Shown here piece by piece: positions 33,030-40,606 of a DNA stretch of 55,797 bases. Source of the DNA: Aeromonas dhakensis (GTDB lineage: Bacteria; Pseudomonadota; Gammaproteobacteria; Enterobacterales; Aeromonadaceae). The stretch covers positions 1-55,797 of the forward strand of contig NZ_CDBH01000031.1 in assembly GCF_000820305.1 (NCBI RefSeq), given 5' to 3'. The position numbers and the translations under genes are program-made. Below the pieces are notes generated by a model, which was given only the letters and a program-made list of their open reading frames with translations, was not told the DNA's origin and did no database searches. Positions within the stretch are counted from its first letter, which is position 1. The number at the start of each line of letters is the position of its first letter.

Positions 33030-33689
33030 ATGGCACTGGCACTGTTTGATCTGGACGAGACCCTGATTGCCGGGGATTCCGCCAGCCTCTGGCTGGAGTA
33101 CATGGTGACCGAGGAGCTGGCCCCGGCCGGCATGATCGCCGAGGAGCAGGCCATGATGTCCCTCTACCATCAGGGCAAGATGGACATGCACCAGTACATG
33201 GCCTTCACCCTGCAACCGCTGGCAGGCAAGTCGCGCCAGTGGCTCGACCCGCTCTGTGCCCGCTTTGCCGAGCAGGTGCTGCGCGAGCGCATCTACCCTG
33301 AGGGGGTGGAGCGCATCGAGTGGCACCGCAAGCGGGGCGACGAGCTGGTGCTCATCTCCGCCTCCGGCGAGCACCTGGTGGCCCCCATGGCGCAGATGCT
33401 GGGGATGGATCACTGCGTGGCCATCCTGCTGGATGAAGAGGCCGGCATGCTGACCGGCCAGACCCGCGGCACCCTCAGTTTTCGCGAGGGCAAGGTAGCC
33501 CGCATCAACCAGCTGTTTGCCGCAAGCGCCGACCCCTGGCGGGAGAGCCACGGCTACAGCGACTCCCACAACGACCTGCCGCTGCTGCAGGCGGTGACCC
33601 ACCCCCACGCGGTCAATCCCGCCCCGGGGCTGCGCCAGATCGCCGCCGAGCAGGCCTGGCCCACTCTCGACTGGCAGCTGGCCTCCTGA
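33030..33689 (+). CDS. HAD-IB family phosphatase
   Basis: 219 residues with the HAD motifs FDLDETLI (nucleophile Asp), LISASGEH (Ser), a Lys in EGKVARI and SDSHNDLPLL. The IB subclass includes SerB-like enzymes and phosphoethanolamine/phosphocholine phosphatases. It lies 39 bases after the ATPase gene with its own GAGGAG, no terminator between, and a terminator after, so it is probably the last gene of the Pho-controlled operon. A cytoplasmic phosphatase would release Pi from the product of the upstream hydrolase (inference). Confidence 0.85.
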   Translation: MALALFDLDETLIAGDSASLWLEYMVTEELAPAGMIAEEQAMMSLYHQGKMDMHQYMAFTLQPLAGKSRQWLDPLCARFAEQVLRERIYPEGVERIEWHRKRGDELVLISASGEHLVAPMAQMLGMDHCVAILLDEEAGMLTGQTRGTLSFREGKVARINQLFAASADPWRESHGYSDSHNDLPLLQAVTHPHAVNPAPGLRQIAAEQAWPTLDWQLAS

Positions 33690-33694
33690 ATGAA

Positions 33695-33716
33695 GAAGAG
33701 GCCCTCAGGCCTCTTC
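33695..33716. terminator. Terminator between convergent genes
   Basis: GAAGAGGCC - CTCA - GGCCTCTTC is a perfect 9-bp stem just past the HAD gene. The stop codon of the convergent cyclase lies in its loop region. No long T run. Confidence 0.65.
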
Positions 33717-35315
33717 GTTGCTCAGCAGTGCATCGTCGGCAGGGGGCGTCTCCTCCTGCCCCTTCGCCTCTGCTCGGCCCAGATGGATGCAGTTCTTGCC
33801 ATCGCGTTTGGCGCGATACACCTCGGCATCGACCGCCGCCAGCAGCGCCTTGCCATCCATCCCCGCCCGGCTGGCCACCAGCCCGCCACTCAAGGTGATC
33901 CTGAGCCCCGGCTCGCGCCAGTCCAGTGACTCCACCCCCTTGCGGAACTGCTCCAGCAGCATCTGGCAGAAGTGGATGTCCGGGTTGACCAGCAGCACCA
34001 CCAGCTCCTCGCCACCGTAACGGCAGACCCAGCCGTGATCCCCCAGCAGGGCCCGGCCGAGCTGGCTCACCCGCTTGAGCACCACATCCCCGGTCTGATG
34101 GCCGAAGGTGTCGTTGACCCGCTTGAAGTCGTCCAGATCCACCATGGCCAGGCAGAACGGCTGCTGATCCTGCAGCAGTCGGTTGAAACGTTCATCGAAG
34201 AAGCGGCGATTGTAGAGACCGGTCAGCTTGTCGAGGTTGGCCTGCTGGCGCGCCTCGTGATAATCCTTGCTCACCTCGGCCAGCTCGGCATAGACGTGTC
34301 TGAGCTCGCGCATGCCCCCCTGGGGTACCCCGTCAGGTTCCATCCGGCTGGCCCGGATCATGCTCGAGATCTCGTCGAGCATGCGGCGAAAATAGCGGGA
34401 CCAGATCAGCGCCAACATCAAGTAGAGCACACAGGCCAGCGCCACCATCAGCAGCACGTTGAGGGAGACCCTGTCCACCACCGCCATCACGCTGGCCGCC
34501 GGCTGCACGCTGATCAGTACCCAGTTGCGCTCCTGCAGCCTGCTGTAGGCCACGAACTGGCGGGAGTCCTTGTCCAGAAAGATGCCGTCCTCCTGGGTGA
34601 AGCGAGCGAGCCATTCTGGGTGGGTCATGGGCTTGAGCAGCTGGGCCGCGTCAGGATGGGCCAGCACCTTGCCGGACTGGTTGACGATCATCTGGTAGCC
34701 CTCCCCCAGCTGACGATTCAGCTGGGCGGAGAAGGGGGCCAGGATGGCATCGACCGCAAGGACCCCGCGCACCTTGCCCTCCCTGTCGGTCAGGGCCCGC
34801 GCCAGGGCGATCACCAGGTTGCCGTTGGTGTAGTCGTAATAGGGCTCGGTCCAGACCATCTTGCCCACGTGCTGGCTGGCCAGCTGATACCAGGGACGCA
34901 CCCTGGGATCGAAGTTGGCATCCGCCTGCCAATCGGGGTAGATCAGCATCTGGCGCTCGGCGGTGCCGACATAGATGTAGACCAGATCGGCCATGATCCC
35001 CTTGTAGAGCTGCCACTCCTTCAGATAGGTCTCGGTGTTGAGCAGGCGGGGACCGCTGATGTCCTCAACCTTGACCCTGTCGTAGATGAGGGTGAACTGG
35101 CGCTCCATCTCGTGCAGGTAGGGCTCGATGAAGACGTGACGAAGCTGGTGGTTGGTGGCGAGCAGGCGTTGCTGCAGCTCGCTTTGCAGACTCCGCTCCA
35201 TGTGCAGGTAGTAGATACCACCCAGCATCAGCACCGGAATGAACAGCAAAAGCAGGCCCAGACGCATCCTGGTTACCAGGGACCAGGTTTTTTTGGCGAC
35301 CGCTCGTTTAACCAA
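33705..35315 (-). CDS. Cache-domain GGDEF protein
   Basis: 536 residues: TM1 (about 17-38), a periplasmic dCache sensor (about 40-275; RVRPWYQLASQHVGKMVWTE, ALARALTDREGKVRGVLAVD), TM2 (about 285-310), then a GGDEF domain with the signature GGEEL near 434 and no RxxD inhibitory site. Leu replaces the usual Phe in the last signature position, so activity is likely but not certain. A TTG at 35315 is chosen as start because AGGAG lies six to seven bases before it; the first ATG would be 35267, which begins inside TM1. Cache domains often bind amino acids or carboxylates; the ligand is unknown. Confidence 0.85.
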   Translation of the reverse strand: MVKRAVAKKTWSLVTRMRLGLLLLFIPVLMLGGIYYLHMERSLQSELQQRLLATNHQLRHVFIEPYLHEMERQFTLIYDRVKVEDISGPRLLNTETYLKEWQLYKGIMADLVYIYVGTAERQMLIYPDWQADANFDPRVRPWYQLASQHVGKMVWTEPYYDYTNGNLVIALARALTDREGKVRGVLAVDAILAPFSAQLNRQLGEGYQMIVNQSGKVLAHPDAAQLLKPMTHPEWLARFTQEDGIFLDKDSRQFVAYSRLQERNWVLISVQPAASVMAVVDRVSLNVLLMVALACVLYLMLALIWSRYFRRMLDEISSMIRASRMEPDGVPQGGMRELRHVYAELAEVSKDYHEARQQANLDKLTGLYNRRFFDERFNRLLQDQQPFCLAMVDLDDFKRVNDTFGHQTGDVVLKRVSQLGRALLGDHGWVCRYGGEELVVLLVNPDIHFCQMLLEQFRKGVESLDWREPGLRITLSGGLVASRAGMDGKALLAAVDAEVYRAKRDGKNCIHLGRAEAKGQEETPPADDALLSNEEA

Positions 35316-35424
35316 TCCTGACTCCTGCTATTGCCAGACCACGCGTAGTGTCAGAATATCAGCAGCGCGAGATGGCGTCCAAAAGGAAGCTGTTTATCTG
35401 CTCAATTAGAGGTAATCGACACGG

Positions 35425-35865
35425 ATGCTGAACCCGGACCTGTTGATGGCGCTGCACTACTGCGCCGTGATCACCCTGACCGGGGCGATCACCTCCGAAT
35501 ATTTCCTGTTCCGCCGCGGCATGTCCATCGAGCAGGTGCGCAAGCTGCTGCTGGCCGACGGTCTGGCGGCACTGGCCCTGTTGCTCATCTTCATCACCGG
35601 GGTGCTGCAGGTACTTGCCCACCCCGACGAACCGGCCGTGCTGCTCGCCAATCCGGGCTATCGCACCAAGCTGCTGCTGTTCTTCGTGATGGCCATAAGC
35701 TTTGGCTACCCCAGCCGCCTCTTCTATCGCTGGCGCCGCTCCCTGCGCCAGGGACGCGCCCCCATGGTCTCCATTCAGCAGCAGTTCTGGGTGATCTGGA
35801 TCCTGCGCGGCAACCTCTTGCTGCTCGCCCTCATTCCCCTGCTGGCCAGAATCGCCAACGGTTGA
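35425..35865 (+). CDS. DUF2214-family membrane protein
   Basis: 146 residues with four predicted membrane helices (ALHYCAVITLTGAITSEYFL; LLADGLAALALLLIFITGVL; LLLFFVMAISFGYPSRLFY; LRGNLLLLALIPLLARIA). The LHYxAxxxLxGxxxxEYFLF start is characteristic of DUF2214. Function unknown. AGAGGT precedes the ATG. Confidence 0.8.
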   Translation: MLNPDLLMALHYCAVITLTGAITSEYFLFRRGMSIEQVRKLLLADGLAALALLLIFITGVLQVLAHPDEPAVLLANPGYRTKLLLFFVMAISFGYPSRLFYRWRRSLRQGRAPMVSIQQQFWVIWILRGNLLLLALIPLLARIANG

Positions 35866-36013
35866 GCCACCTGGCCTGCGGCTGTGCAGCAGGATAACCG
35901 CTCACGCCGCCAACCTCACCGACAGCGCAAGACAAATCCCCCCGCTCACGGTTATCTTGGAGGCTGGAGCTTTGCGGCACGGCCCTGCCCGTCCGTCTTT
36001 CAGGGATGAATCT

Positions 36014-36913
36014 ATGCGTTCGAACATGATGTTATTGATGGCCGCCGCCATCTGGGGGCTGGGCTTCGTCGCCCAGCGGCTCGGGATGGACCACATGGGC
36101 CCTTACACCTTCAACGGCCTGCGTTTTCTGCTGGGGGCCCTCTCCCTGCTGCCGCTCTTGTGGTGGCTCAAATCCCGCCAGCCGGGCGGGCAGGCCGGAG
36201 ATTGTCGCCTGCTGCTGACCGGCGGCCTCATCGCCGGTACCGTGCTGTTCAGCGCCGCATCGCTACAACAGGTGGGGCTGCTCTACACCACGGCCGCCAA
36301 GGCGGGCTTCATCACCGGCCTCTACATCATACTGGTGCCCGTCATCGGCCTGGCTCTGCGCCACAAGACGGGGGCCAACACCTGGGTCGGCGCCCTCATC
36401 GCCATGGCGGGACTCTACTACCTCAGTGTCACCGAGGACTTCACCATCGGCTACGGCGACCTGCTGCAGGTGGTGGGGGCCCTGTTCTGGGCGGTGCACC
36501 TGCTGGTGCTGGATCACTACTCGAGCCGGGTCGCCCCCATTCGCCTCGCCGGGGTGCAGTTCGTGGTCTGTGGCCTGCTCAGCCTGGCCACCGCCTTCTT
36601 CATCGAGACCCCCTCGGTGGCCGGTGCCGTCGCCGGCTGGCAGGCGCTGCTCTACGCCGGCCTGGTGTCGGTGGGGGTGGGTTACACCTTGCAGGTGGTC
36701 GGCCAACGCGGCGCCCACCCGGCCCATGCCGCCATCATCCTCAGCCTGGAGACGGTGTTCGCCGCCATCGGCGGCGTCCTGCTGCTGGGGGAAACCCTGG
36801 ATGAGCGCGCCTTCGTCGGCTGCGCCCTGATGCTGGCGGGTATGCTGATCTCCCAGATCCGCCTGCGCTGGTGGTGGAAATCCCGGCGGGACAAGGTGCC
36901 CAGCCAGCCCTGA
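36014..36913 (+). CDS. EamA (DMT-family) transporter
   Basis: 299 residues with ten predicted helices in two homologous EamA repeats (first MLLMAAAIWGLGFVAQRLGM; second starting near YGDLLQVVGALFWAVHLLVL). Drug/metabolite-type exporter of the inner membrane; substrates range over amino acids and related metabolites and are not predictable here. The ATG at 36014 follows AGGG; the frame extends upstream without a better start. A strong terminator follows. Confidence 0.88.
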   Translation: MRSNMMLLMAAAIWGLGFVAQRLGMDHMGPYTFNGLRFLLGALSLLPLLWWLKSRQPGGQAGDCRLLLTGGLIAGTVLFSAASLQQVGLLYTTAAKAGFITGLYIILVPVIGLALRHKTGANTWVGALIAMAGLYYLSVTEDFTIGYGDLLQVVGALFWAVHLLVLDHYSSRVAPIRLAGVQFVVCGLLSLATAFFIETPSVAGAVAGWQALLYAGLVSVGVGYTLQVVGQRGAHPAHAAIILSLETVFAAIGGVLLLGETLDERAFVGCALMLAGMLISQIRLRWWWKSRRDKVPSQP

Positions 36914-36942
36914 TGAGGTAACGGTCAGCCTTCATCCCAAAT

Positions 36943-36971
36943 AAAACGAGGCGCCACAGGCGCCTCGTTTT
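36943..36971. terminator. Bidirectional terminator
   Basis: AAAACGAGGCGCC - ACA - GGCGCCTCGTTTT is a perfect 13-bp stem with A and T runs at its ends. It separates the transporter from the convergent regulator. Confidence 0.9.
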
Positions 36972-36983
36972 ATTGCCGCACGT

Positions 36984-37841
36984 CTAGCGCACGCTGGAGC
37001 AGAAGCTCACGTCGTCGCGCAGGGGATCGTTGCTCACGCTGTGGTAGAGCTCGAAGCAGGGACCGCTGCCGAACTCCAGCCCGGCCGCCACTATGTCGCC
37101 CACATGCTCCTGCCAGCGCGGCCCGTACTGGCTGCGATCGGTGATGAGGTAGCGGGACTGGGCATAGCGCCCGGCCGGAATGAGCTGGGTCTCCACCTCC
37201 CCCTCGCCCCGGGTCTGGGGTGGCACAGTGATGCCGATATCGGTGCGGCACTGGGCCGGCGGCGTCACCTCCGGGTTGTCGTGGTAGATGAAGATCCACT
37301 CCCCGCCCTCCAGCCCGCGGGCGGCGGCCCACTGGTGCAGGCGGCCGCAGACGGCGTCATAGCCTTCGCCATAGGGACCGGTGACCCGCACATAGGCCAG
37401 GGTACGGGCATCCATCTCGACGGTTTTCATGGTGTTGCTCCTTGCTGATGAGTGGCCTTCAGCATAAGGGGACAGAGCATCCCATGCGTGTCCATCCTTG
37501 CTCTCCAGGTGTCCGTTCTTGCCCTTGTCGCGGCGAAACTCCCCCGGGGTACAGCCATAGTAGCGACGAAACGCCTTGGCGAACGCCTGGGAGCTGCCGA
37601 GCCCAGCCCCCAGCGCGATGGCGGTGACGCTGGCATCTGTGTAGCAGAGCTGCCAGGCGGCACGCTGCATGCGCAGGCGCCGGCACATCTCGCCCGGGGC
37701 TTCCCCCACCACGGCGGTGAACACCCGGTGAAAATGGTAGAGGGAGAGACAGGCCCGCTCCGCCAGCGCCTCGATGGAGAGATCCGGATCCTGCTCCAGC
37801 GCCCGCAGCACCGGGATGAGCCGGCGGCGGTAGTCGATCAT
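36984..37841 (-). CDS. AraC-family regulator with GyrI-like effector domain
   Basis: 285 residues: AraC double HTH at the N-terminus (about 8-105; ACLSLYHFHRVFTAVVGEAP and GLGSSQAFAKAFRRYYGCTP) and a C-terminal GyrI/SOUL-like small-molecule-binding domain (about 135-285; YVRVTGPYGEGYDAVCGRLH). This is the Rob/SoxS-like-HTH plus effector architecture. Its start overlaps the stop of the acetyltransferase gene by four bases (37838-37841), so they form an operon. The ligand is probably a hydrophobic or cationic compound by family. Confidence 0.87.
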   Translation of the reverse strand: MIDYRRRLIPVLRALEQDPDLSIEALAERACLSLYHFHRVFTAVVGEAPGEMCRRLRMQRAAWQLCYTDASVTAIALGAGLGSSQAFAKAFRRYYGCTPGEFRRDKGKNGHLESKDGHAWDALSPYAEGHSSARSNTMKTVEMDARTLAYVRVTGPYGEGYDAVCGRLHQWAAARGLEGGEWIFIYHDNPEVTPPAQCRTDIGITVPPQTRGEGEVETQLIPAGRYAQSRYLITDRSQYGPRWQEHVGDIVAAGLEFGSGPCFELYHSVSNDPLRDDVSFCSSVR

Positions 37842-38323
37842 GGCCGGATCCTCGCCATATAGAGTGCGTCCACATACTCACCCTGGCGAAAGGCGAAACC
37901 ACGGGCCAGCCCCTCCTCGATGAAGCCGAACTTGCGATAGAGCGCCAGCGCCGCTGCATTGTCGGCATAGACGGTCAGCTCGATGCGGCGCAGGTTGAGC
38001 CAGTTGTCGGCCATCTCCAGCGCGGCCCCCAACAGGGCAGAGCCCACCCCCTTGCCCGCCCAGTCATCCCGCACCCCCATGCCGATACAGGCCACGTGTT
38101 TGCGCCTCGGGTTGGGCTCGATATGGAGTGAAATATTCCCCACCAGCAGACCATCGACCTCAGCCACCAGCGCCACCACACTGCCGCTCTCCAGTCGCTT
38201 CTGCCAGACCCCCAGGGTTGGATAGGGCAGTTGCAGAGTGCCCGCCTGGGCATTGGGCATGGCATAGAGATCCCGCAAGGCGGGGGCATCGGCCGGTTCG
38301 GCGTGACGAATGGTGATCTGCAT
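37838..38323 (-). CDS. aaaT: GNAT acetyltransferase, AaaT/YhhY-like
   Basis: 161 residues, strongly resembling E. coli YhhY (AaaT), an L-amino-acid N-acetyltransferase: TLQLPYPTLGVWQKRL, HVACIGMGVRDDWAGKGVGSA (acetyl-CoA loop), NWLNLRRIELTVYADNAAAL, and the ending GEYVDALYMAR all align. AAGGAG precedes the ATG. Co-transcribed with the AraC/GyrI regulator downstream. Substrate by homology: free amino acids such as Phe or Met. Confidence 0.85.
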   Translation of the reverse strand: MQITIRHAEPADAPALRDLYAMPNAQAGTLQLPYPTLGVWQKRLESGSVVALVAEVDGLLVGNISLHIEPNPRRKHVACIGMGVRDDWAGKGVGSALLGAALEMADNWLNLRRIELTVYADNAAALALYRKFGFIEEGLARGFAFRQGEYVDALYMARIRP

Positions 38324-38495
38324 CTGAGGCTCCTTCTCGAAAACTTCATCATGCAGTATCAGAAGGGTCCGGTCATCCCCCTGCCACGGTTATTTGCGCG
38401 GGCAATTCGGCAACTATCGTCATGGGTCAGCGCCGCGGACCGGACCAGGTGAACGGATCCGTCCACTGGCTGCACCGGGCGGCGGACACACAAAA

Positions 38496-38515
38496 CGGGG
38501 GCCCAAGGGCCCCCG
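38496..38515. terminator. GC-rich hairpin
   Basis: CGGGGGCCC - AA - GGGCCCCCG is a perfect 9-bp stem flanked by AAAA on its left, giving TTTT on the minus strand. It may back up the terminator at 38537. Confidence 0.55.
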
Positions 38516-38536
38516 CATCATCACGGCGCATGATGA

Positions 38537-38562
38537 ATAAAAAACGGAGCCAGAGGCTCCGT
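38537..38562 (-). terminator. Terminator after the 35-residue gene
   Basis: ACGGAGCC - AGA - GGCTCCGT, followed on the minus strand by TTTTTTATT. It lies 15 bases past the stop of the small basic gene, supporting its reality. Confidence 0.85.
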
Positions 38563-38576
38563 GTTTCACTGCAGTA

Positions 38577-38684
38577 TCAATCTCGAACGGAACGCGCTTC
38601 GCGCTCTGCACGTTCCCGTACCAACAGGCGTTTGTACCACCAGCTGTTGCGACGACGTTGAGTGTTGGAAGAGCGACGAGCCAT
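38577..38684 (-). CDS. 35-residue very basic protein of unknown function
   Basis: An ATG at 38684 opens MARRSSNTQRRRNSWWYKRL, continuing LVRERAEREARSVRD and a stop. Twelve of 35 residues are Arg, with one Lys and two adjacent Trp, as in small RNA- or ribosome-associated proteins. A CATAAT hexamer lies about 35 bases upstream and a strong terminator follows closely, so this looks like a compact single-gene unit. Ribosome site is weak (GGGAC). It is not Sra/RpsV, whose sequence differs. Function unknown; RNA binding is a guess from composition. Confidence 0.65.
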   Translation of the reverse strand: MARRSSNTQRRRNSWWYKRLLVRERAEREARSVRD

Positions 38685-38769
38685 TTCTGAAGTCCCAGTC
38701 AAGAGAGGAAAAGAGCCGCATTATGCGATAGAGGTCACGTCCATGTCTTTAGCTGGATCAAGAAAAGCC

Positions 38770-39096
38770 TCACTGACCCACTGTGATGGTGCCGCTCTGC
38801 GTCGCCTTGCCAGCCGCATCCGATGCCCTTTGTGGCTCGCGCCAGACCAGAGGCCCGTTGCTCTCCTGTTCGTTTTGCGCAGCGCACTCCAGCCAGTCAT
38901 CACCCTGCCGGATCCGGGCCCCTGCCGAATACTTCTGATCCTGATACCAGCAGACCCGCTCCGGCAGCGATCCCAGCGGCAACACCAGCTCGCTGCCCAC
39001 TTCCGTCCGCTTCGGTTCTGCCGCCACGCCGATACCGGTCGCACCGCCCAGCAGCGCCAGCAGCAGCCAGCCGCCTGCCCTCTTGCCTGAATTCAT
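38770..39096 (-). CDS. Exported DUF1496-like protein
   Basis: 108 residues from the ATG at 39096 (GAGGAG ribosome site), with a signal peptide (cleavage near GVAA). The motif RVCWYQDQKYSAGARIRQGD followed by WLECA is the DUF1496 signature: CWY, an aromatic, SxGA and a second Cys. The two Cys probably form a disulfide in the periplasm. Function unknown. The frame extends upstream of 39096 but without a signal sequence at its beginning. Confidence 0.8.
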   Translation of the reverse strand: MNSGKRAGGWLLLALLGGATGIGVAAEPKRTEVGSELVLPLGSLPERVCWYQDQKYSAGARIRQGDDWLECAAQNEQESNGPLVWREPQRASDAAGKATQSGTITVGQ

Positions 39097-39310
39097 GATG
39101 TCACTCCTCGCTTGATGAAGAATGGAAGCGACCGGCAGCCGCACAAACTTGATTAATAAGCGGTGCCCTCTCTGGCATTCCCAAGCCAATATGGTAGCCT
39201 GCCAGCGCCTGCCCGCCCGTCTCAGAACCGGGCCAGGAAAACCCGTTGAATTTGTCGGCCCCAGACAAATATAACCTTATTAATCAAATCGTTATTTGGA
39301 TATTATCCCA

Positions 39311-40477
39311 ATGCGTATCATGCCGTTGCTCCAGGCGGCCTGCCTGAGCCTGATGTTGTCCGCCTGCGTTGCCCCCCTGCTGATGATGAGCCCCACCAGC
39401 CAGCTGATGTGGGCCCTGCTCAAACCCCTGGTCGGCTTCGATCCCAACCAGGCCAACCTGTTTGAACAGCCCCTGATCAAGGACCGGATGACCGCCATCC
39501 TCGGCCCCAACTACGACAGCACCATGCAGCTGCTCAAGACCGCCAACGAGCTGCAGCAGGAGGGGCCGCTGTTCTACGTGGTCTCCCGCTATGCCCCCAT
39601 GCCCGAGGTGGCCAAGCAGGCAGGCATGGTCTGGAACTCGCAGACCAACCAGATGTCCGTGATGCTGCTCAAGGGCGACGGCACGCCCCAGGTCTTTGGC
39701 GAGAACCTGGCGGCCAGCGCTCCGAGCTGGCCCAGCGAGATGCAGAACTGGCAGGCGCAGGGCAATCCGGCAGCCAGTGCGCTCTCCGGTGCCACCAACA
39801 GCCTGAGCGGCACGGCCACCGGCAGCTCGCTCTTCGGCAGCGTGCTGGGTTCCCTGCAGCAGGGCGCCAGCAAGACCATGGCTGACACCACCCAGCAGGT
39901 CGTGAACGGCGCCGCTACCTCGGCCCAGCAACAAGCCGGCAAGGCAGCCAGCAGTGCCACTGCTACCGTACAACAGCAGGCCACCAAGGCCGTAACCGAG
40001 CCCGCTAAGCAGGCGGTCAGCAACGCCACTGCCACCGCGCAGCAGCAGGCCGCCAAGACGGTGACCGAGCCCGCCAAGCAGGCGGTCAGCAGCGCCGCTG
40101 CCACCGTGCAGCAACAGGCCGCCAAGACAGTGGCAGAGCCTGCCAAGACAGTGACCGAGCCGGCCAAACAGGCGGTCAGCAACGCCACTGCCACCGTGCA
40201 GCAGCAAGCCACCAAGGCCGTGACCGAACCAGTCAAGCAAGCGGCCAGCAGCGCCACGACCACCGTGCAGCAACAGGCCACCAAGGCCGTGACCGAGCCT
40301 GCCAAGCAGGCAGTCAGCAGCGCGGATGCCACCGCGCAGCAGCAGGCCACCAAGGCCGTGACCGAGCCCGCCAAGCAGGCAGTCAGCAGCGCCGCTGCCA
40401 CCGTGCAGCAACAGGCCGCCAAGGCCGAAGCCGCGCGCGCTGCCGCCGAAGCCGAGATGGAAGCCCTGCTCAAGTAA
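39311..40477 (+). CDS. Repeat-rich outer-envelope lipoprotein
   Basis: 388 residues from the ATG at 39311. The lipobox LMLSAC near residue 20 predicts a lipoprotein; residue +2 is Val, so Lol sorting would favour the outer membrane. Residues of about 25-195 are a unique globular region (LMWALLKPLVGFDPNQANLF; PLFYVVSRYAPMPEVAKQAG). From about 217 the protein consists of 23-residue repeats (T-A-T-V-Q-Q-Q-A-T-K-A-V-T-E-P-A-K-Q-A-V-S-N-A) encoded by 69-bp DNA repeats, predicted to be a long amphipathic helix broken at Pro. An earlier TTG at 39296 is less likely. A terminator follows. No family was recognised. Confidence 0.8.
   Translation: MRIMPLLQAACLSLMLSACVAPLLMMSPTSQLMWALLKPLVGFDPNQANLFEQPLIKDRMTAILGPNYDSTMQLLKTANELQQEGPLFYVVSRYAPMPEVAKQAGMVWNSQTNQMSVMLLKGDGTPQVFGENLAASAPSWPSEMQNWQAQGNPAASALSGATNSLSGTATGSSLFGSVLGSLQQGASKTMADTTQQVVNGAATSAQQQAGKAASSATATVQQQATKAVTEPAKQAVSNATATAQQQAAKTVTEPAKQAVSSAAATVQQQAAKTVAEPAKTVTEPAKQAVSNATATVQQQATKAVTEPVKQAASSATTTVQQQATKAVTEPAKQAVSSADATAQQQATKAVTEPAKQAVSSAAATVQQQAAKAEAARAAAEAEMEALLK
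39959..40426. repeat. 69-bp tandem repeats in the lipoprotein gene
   Basis: Unit starts at 39959, 40028, 40097, 40187, 40256, 40325 and 40394 (partial). Five complete units are 69 bases; the third is 90 because a 21-base segment encoding AEPAKTV-type sequence is duplicated within it. All preserve frame. A more degenerate unit precedes at about 39900. Confidence 0.9.
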
Positions 40478-40484
40478 CCCCTTC

Positions 40485-40514
40485 CCAGGCCATCGCAAGA
40501 TGGCCTGGTTGTTT
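40485..40514 (+). terminator. Terminator after the lipoprotein gene
   Basis: CCAGGCCATC - GCAA - GATGGCCTGG followed by TTGTTT. The GNRA tetraloop and 10-bp stem make it strong. Confidence 0.85.
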
Positions 40515-40606
40515 CCCCTCCCGCCCGCTCCCTCAGCGGAAATCATGAACTTCTCGGCATAACTCCCTAAACTGGATGAAGACGACTTTTCGCAAGGAGT
40601 GCTGCC

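Noticed and set aside
28415..33689. Assignment as the Salmonella-type phnSTUV 2-aminoethylphosphonate system
   Set aside because: The binding protein does not match PhnS as recalled, and no phnW or phnX is present; only the Pho control and UTRA regulator are shared.
38352..38453. 33-codon frame (MQYQKGPVIPLPRLFARAIR) upstream of the acetyltransferase
   Set aside because: No ribosome site or terminator; the supported small gene in this gap is at 38577.
38420..38611. 63-codon minus-strand frame overlapping the terminators
   Set aside because: It runs through two strong hairpins and conflicts with the better supported 35-residue gene.
39959..40426. CRISPR-like periodicity
   Set aside because: The units are contiguous coding repeats without unique spacers and no cas genes are nearby.
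39589..40473. Long antisense frame across the lipoprotein repeats
   Set aside because: Created by the regular 69-bp repeat; the plus-strand frame has a lipobox, start and terminator.
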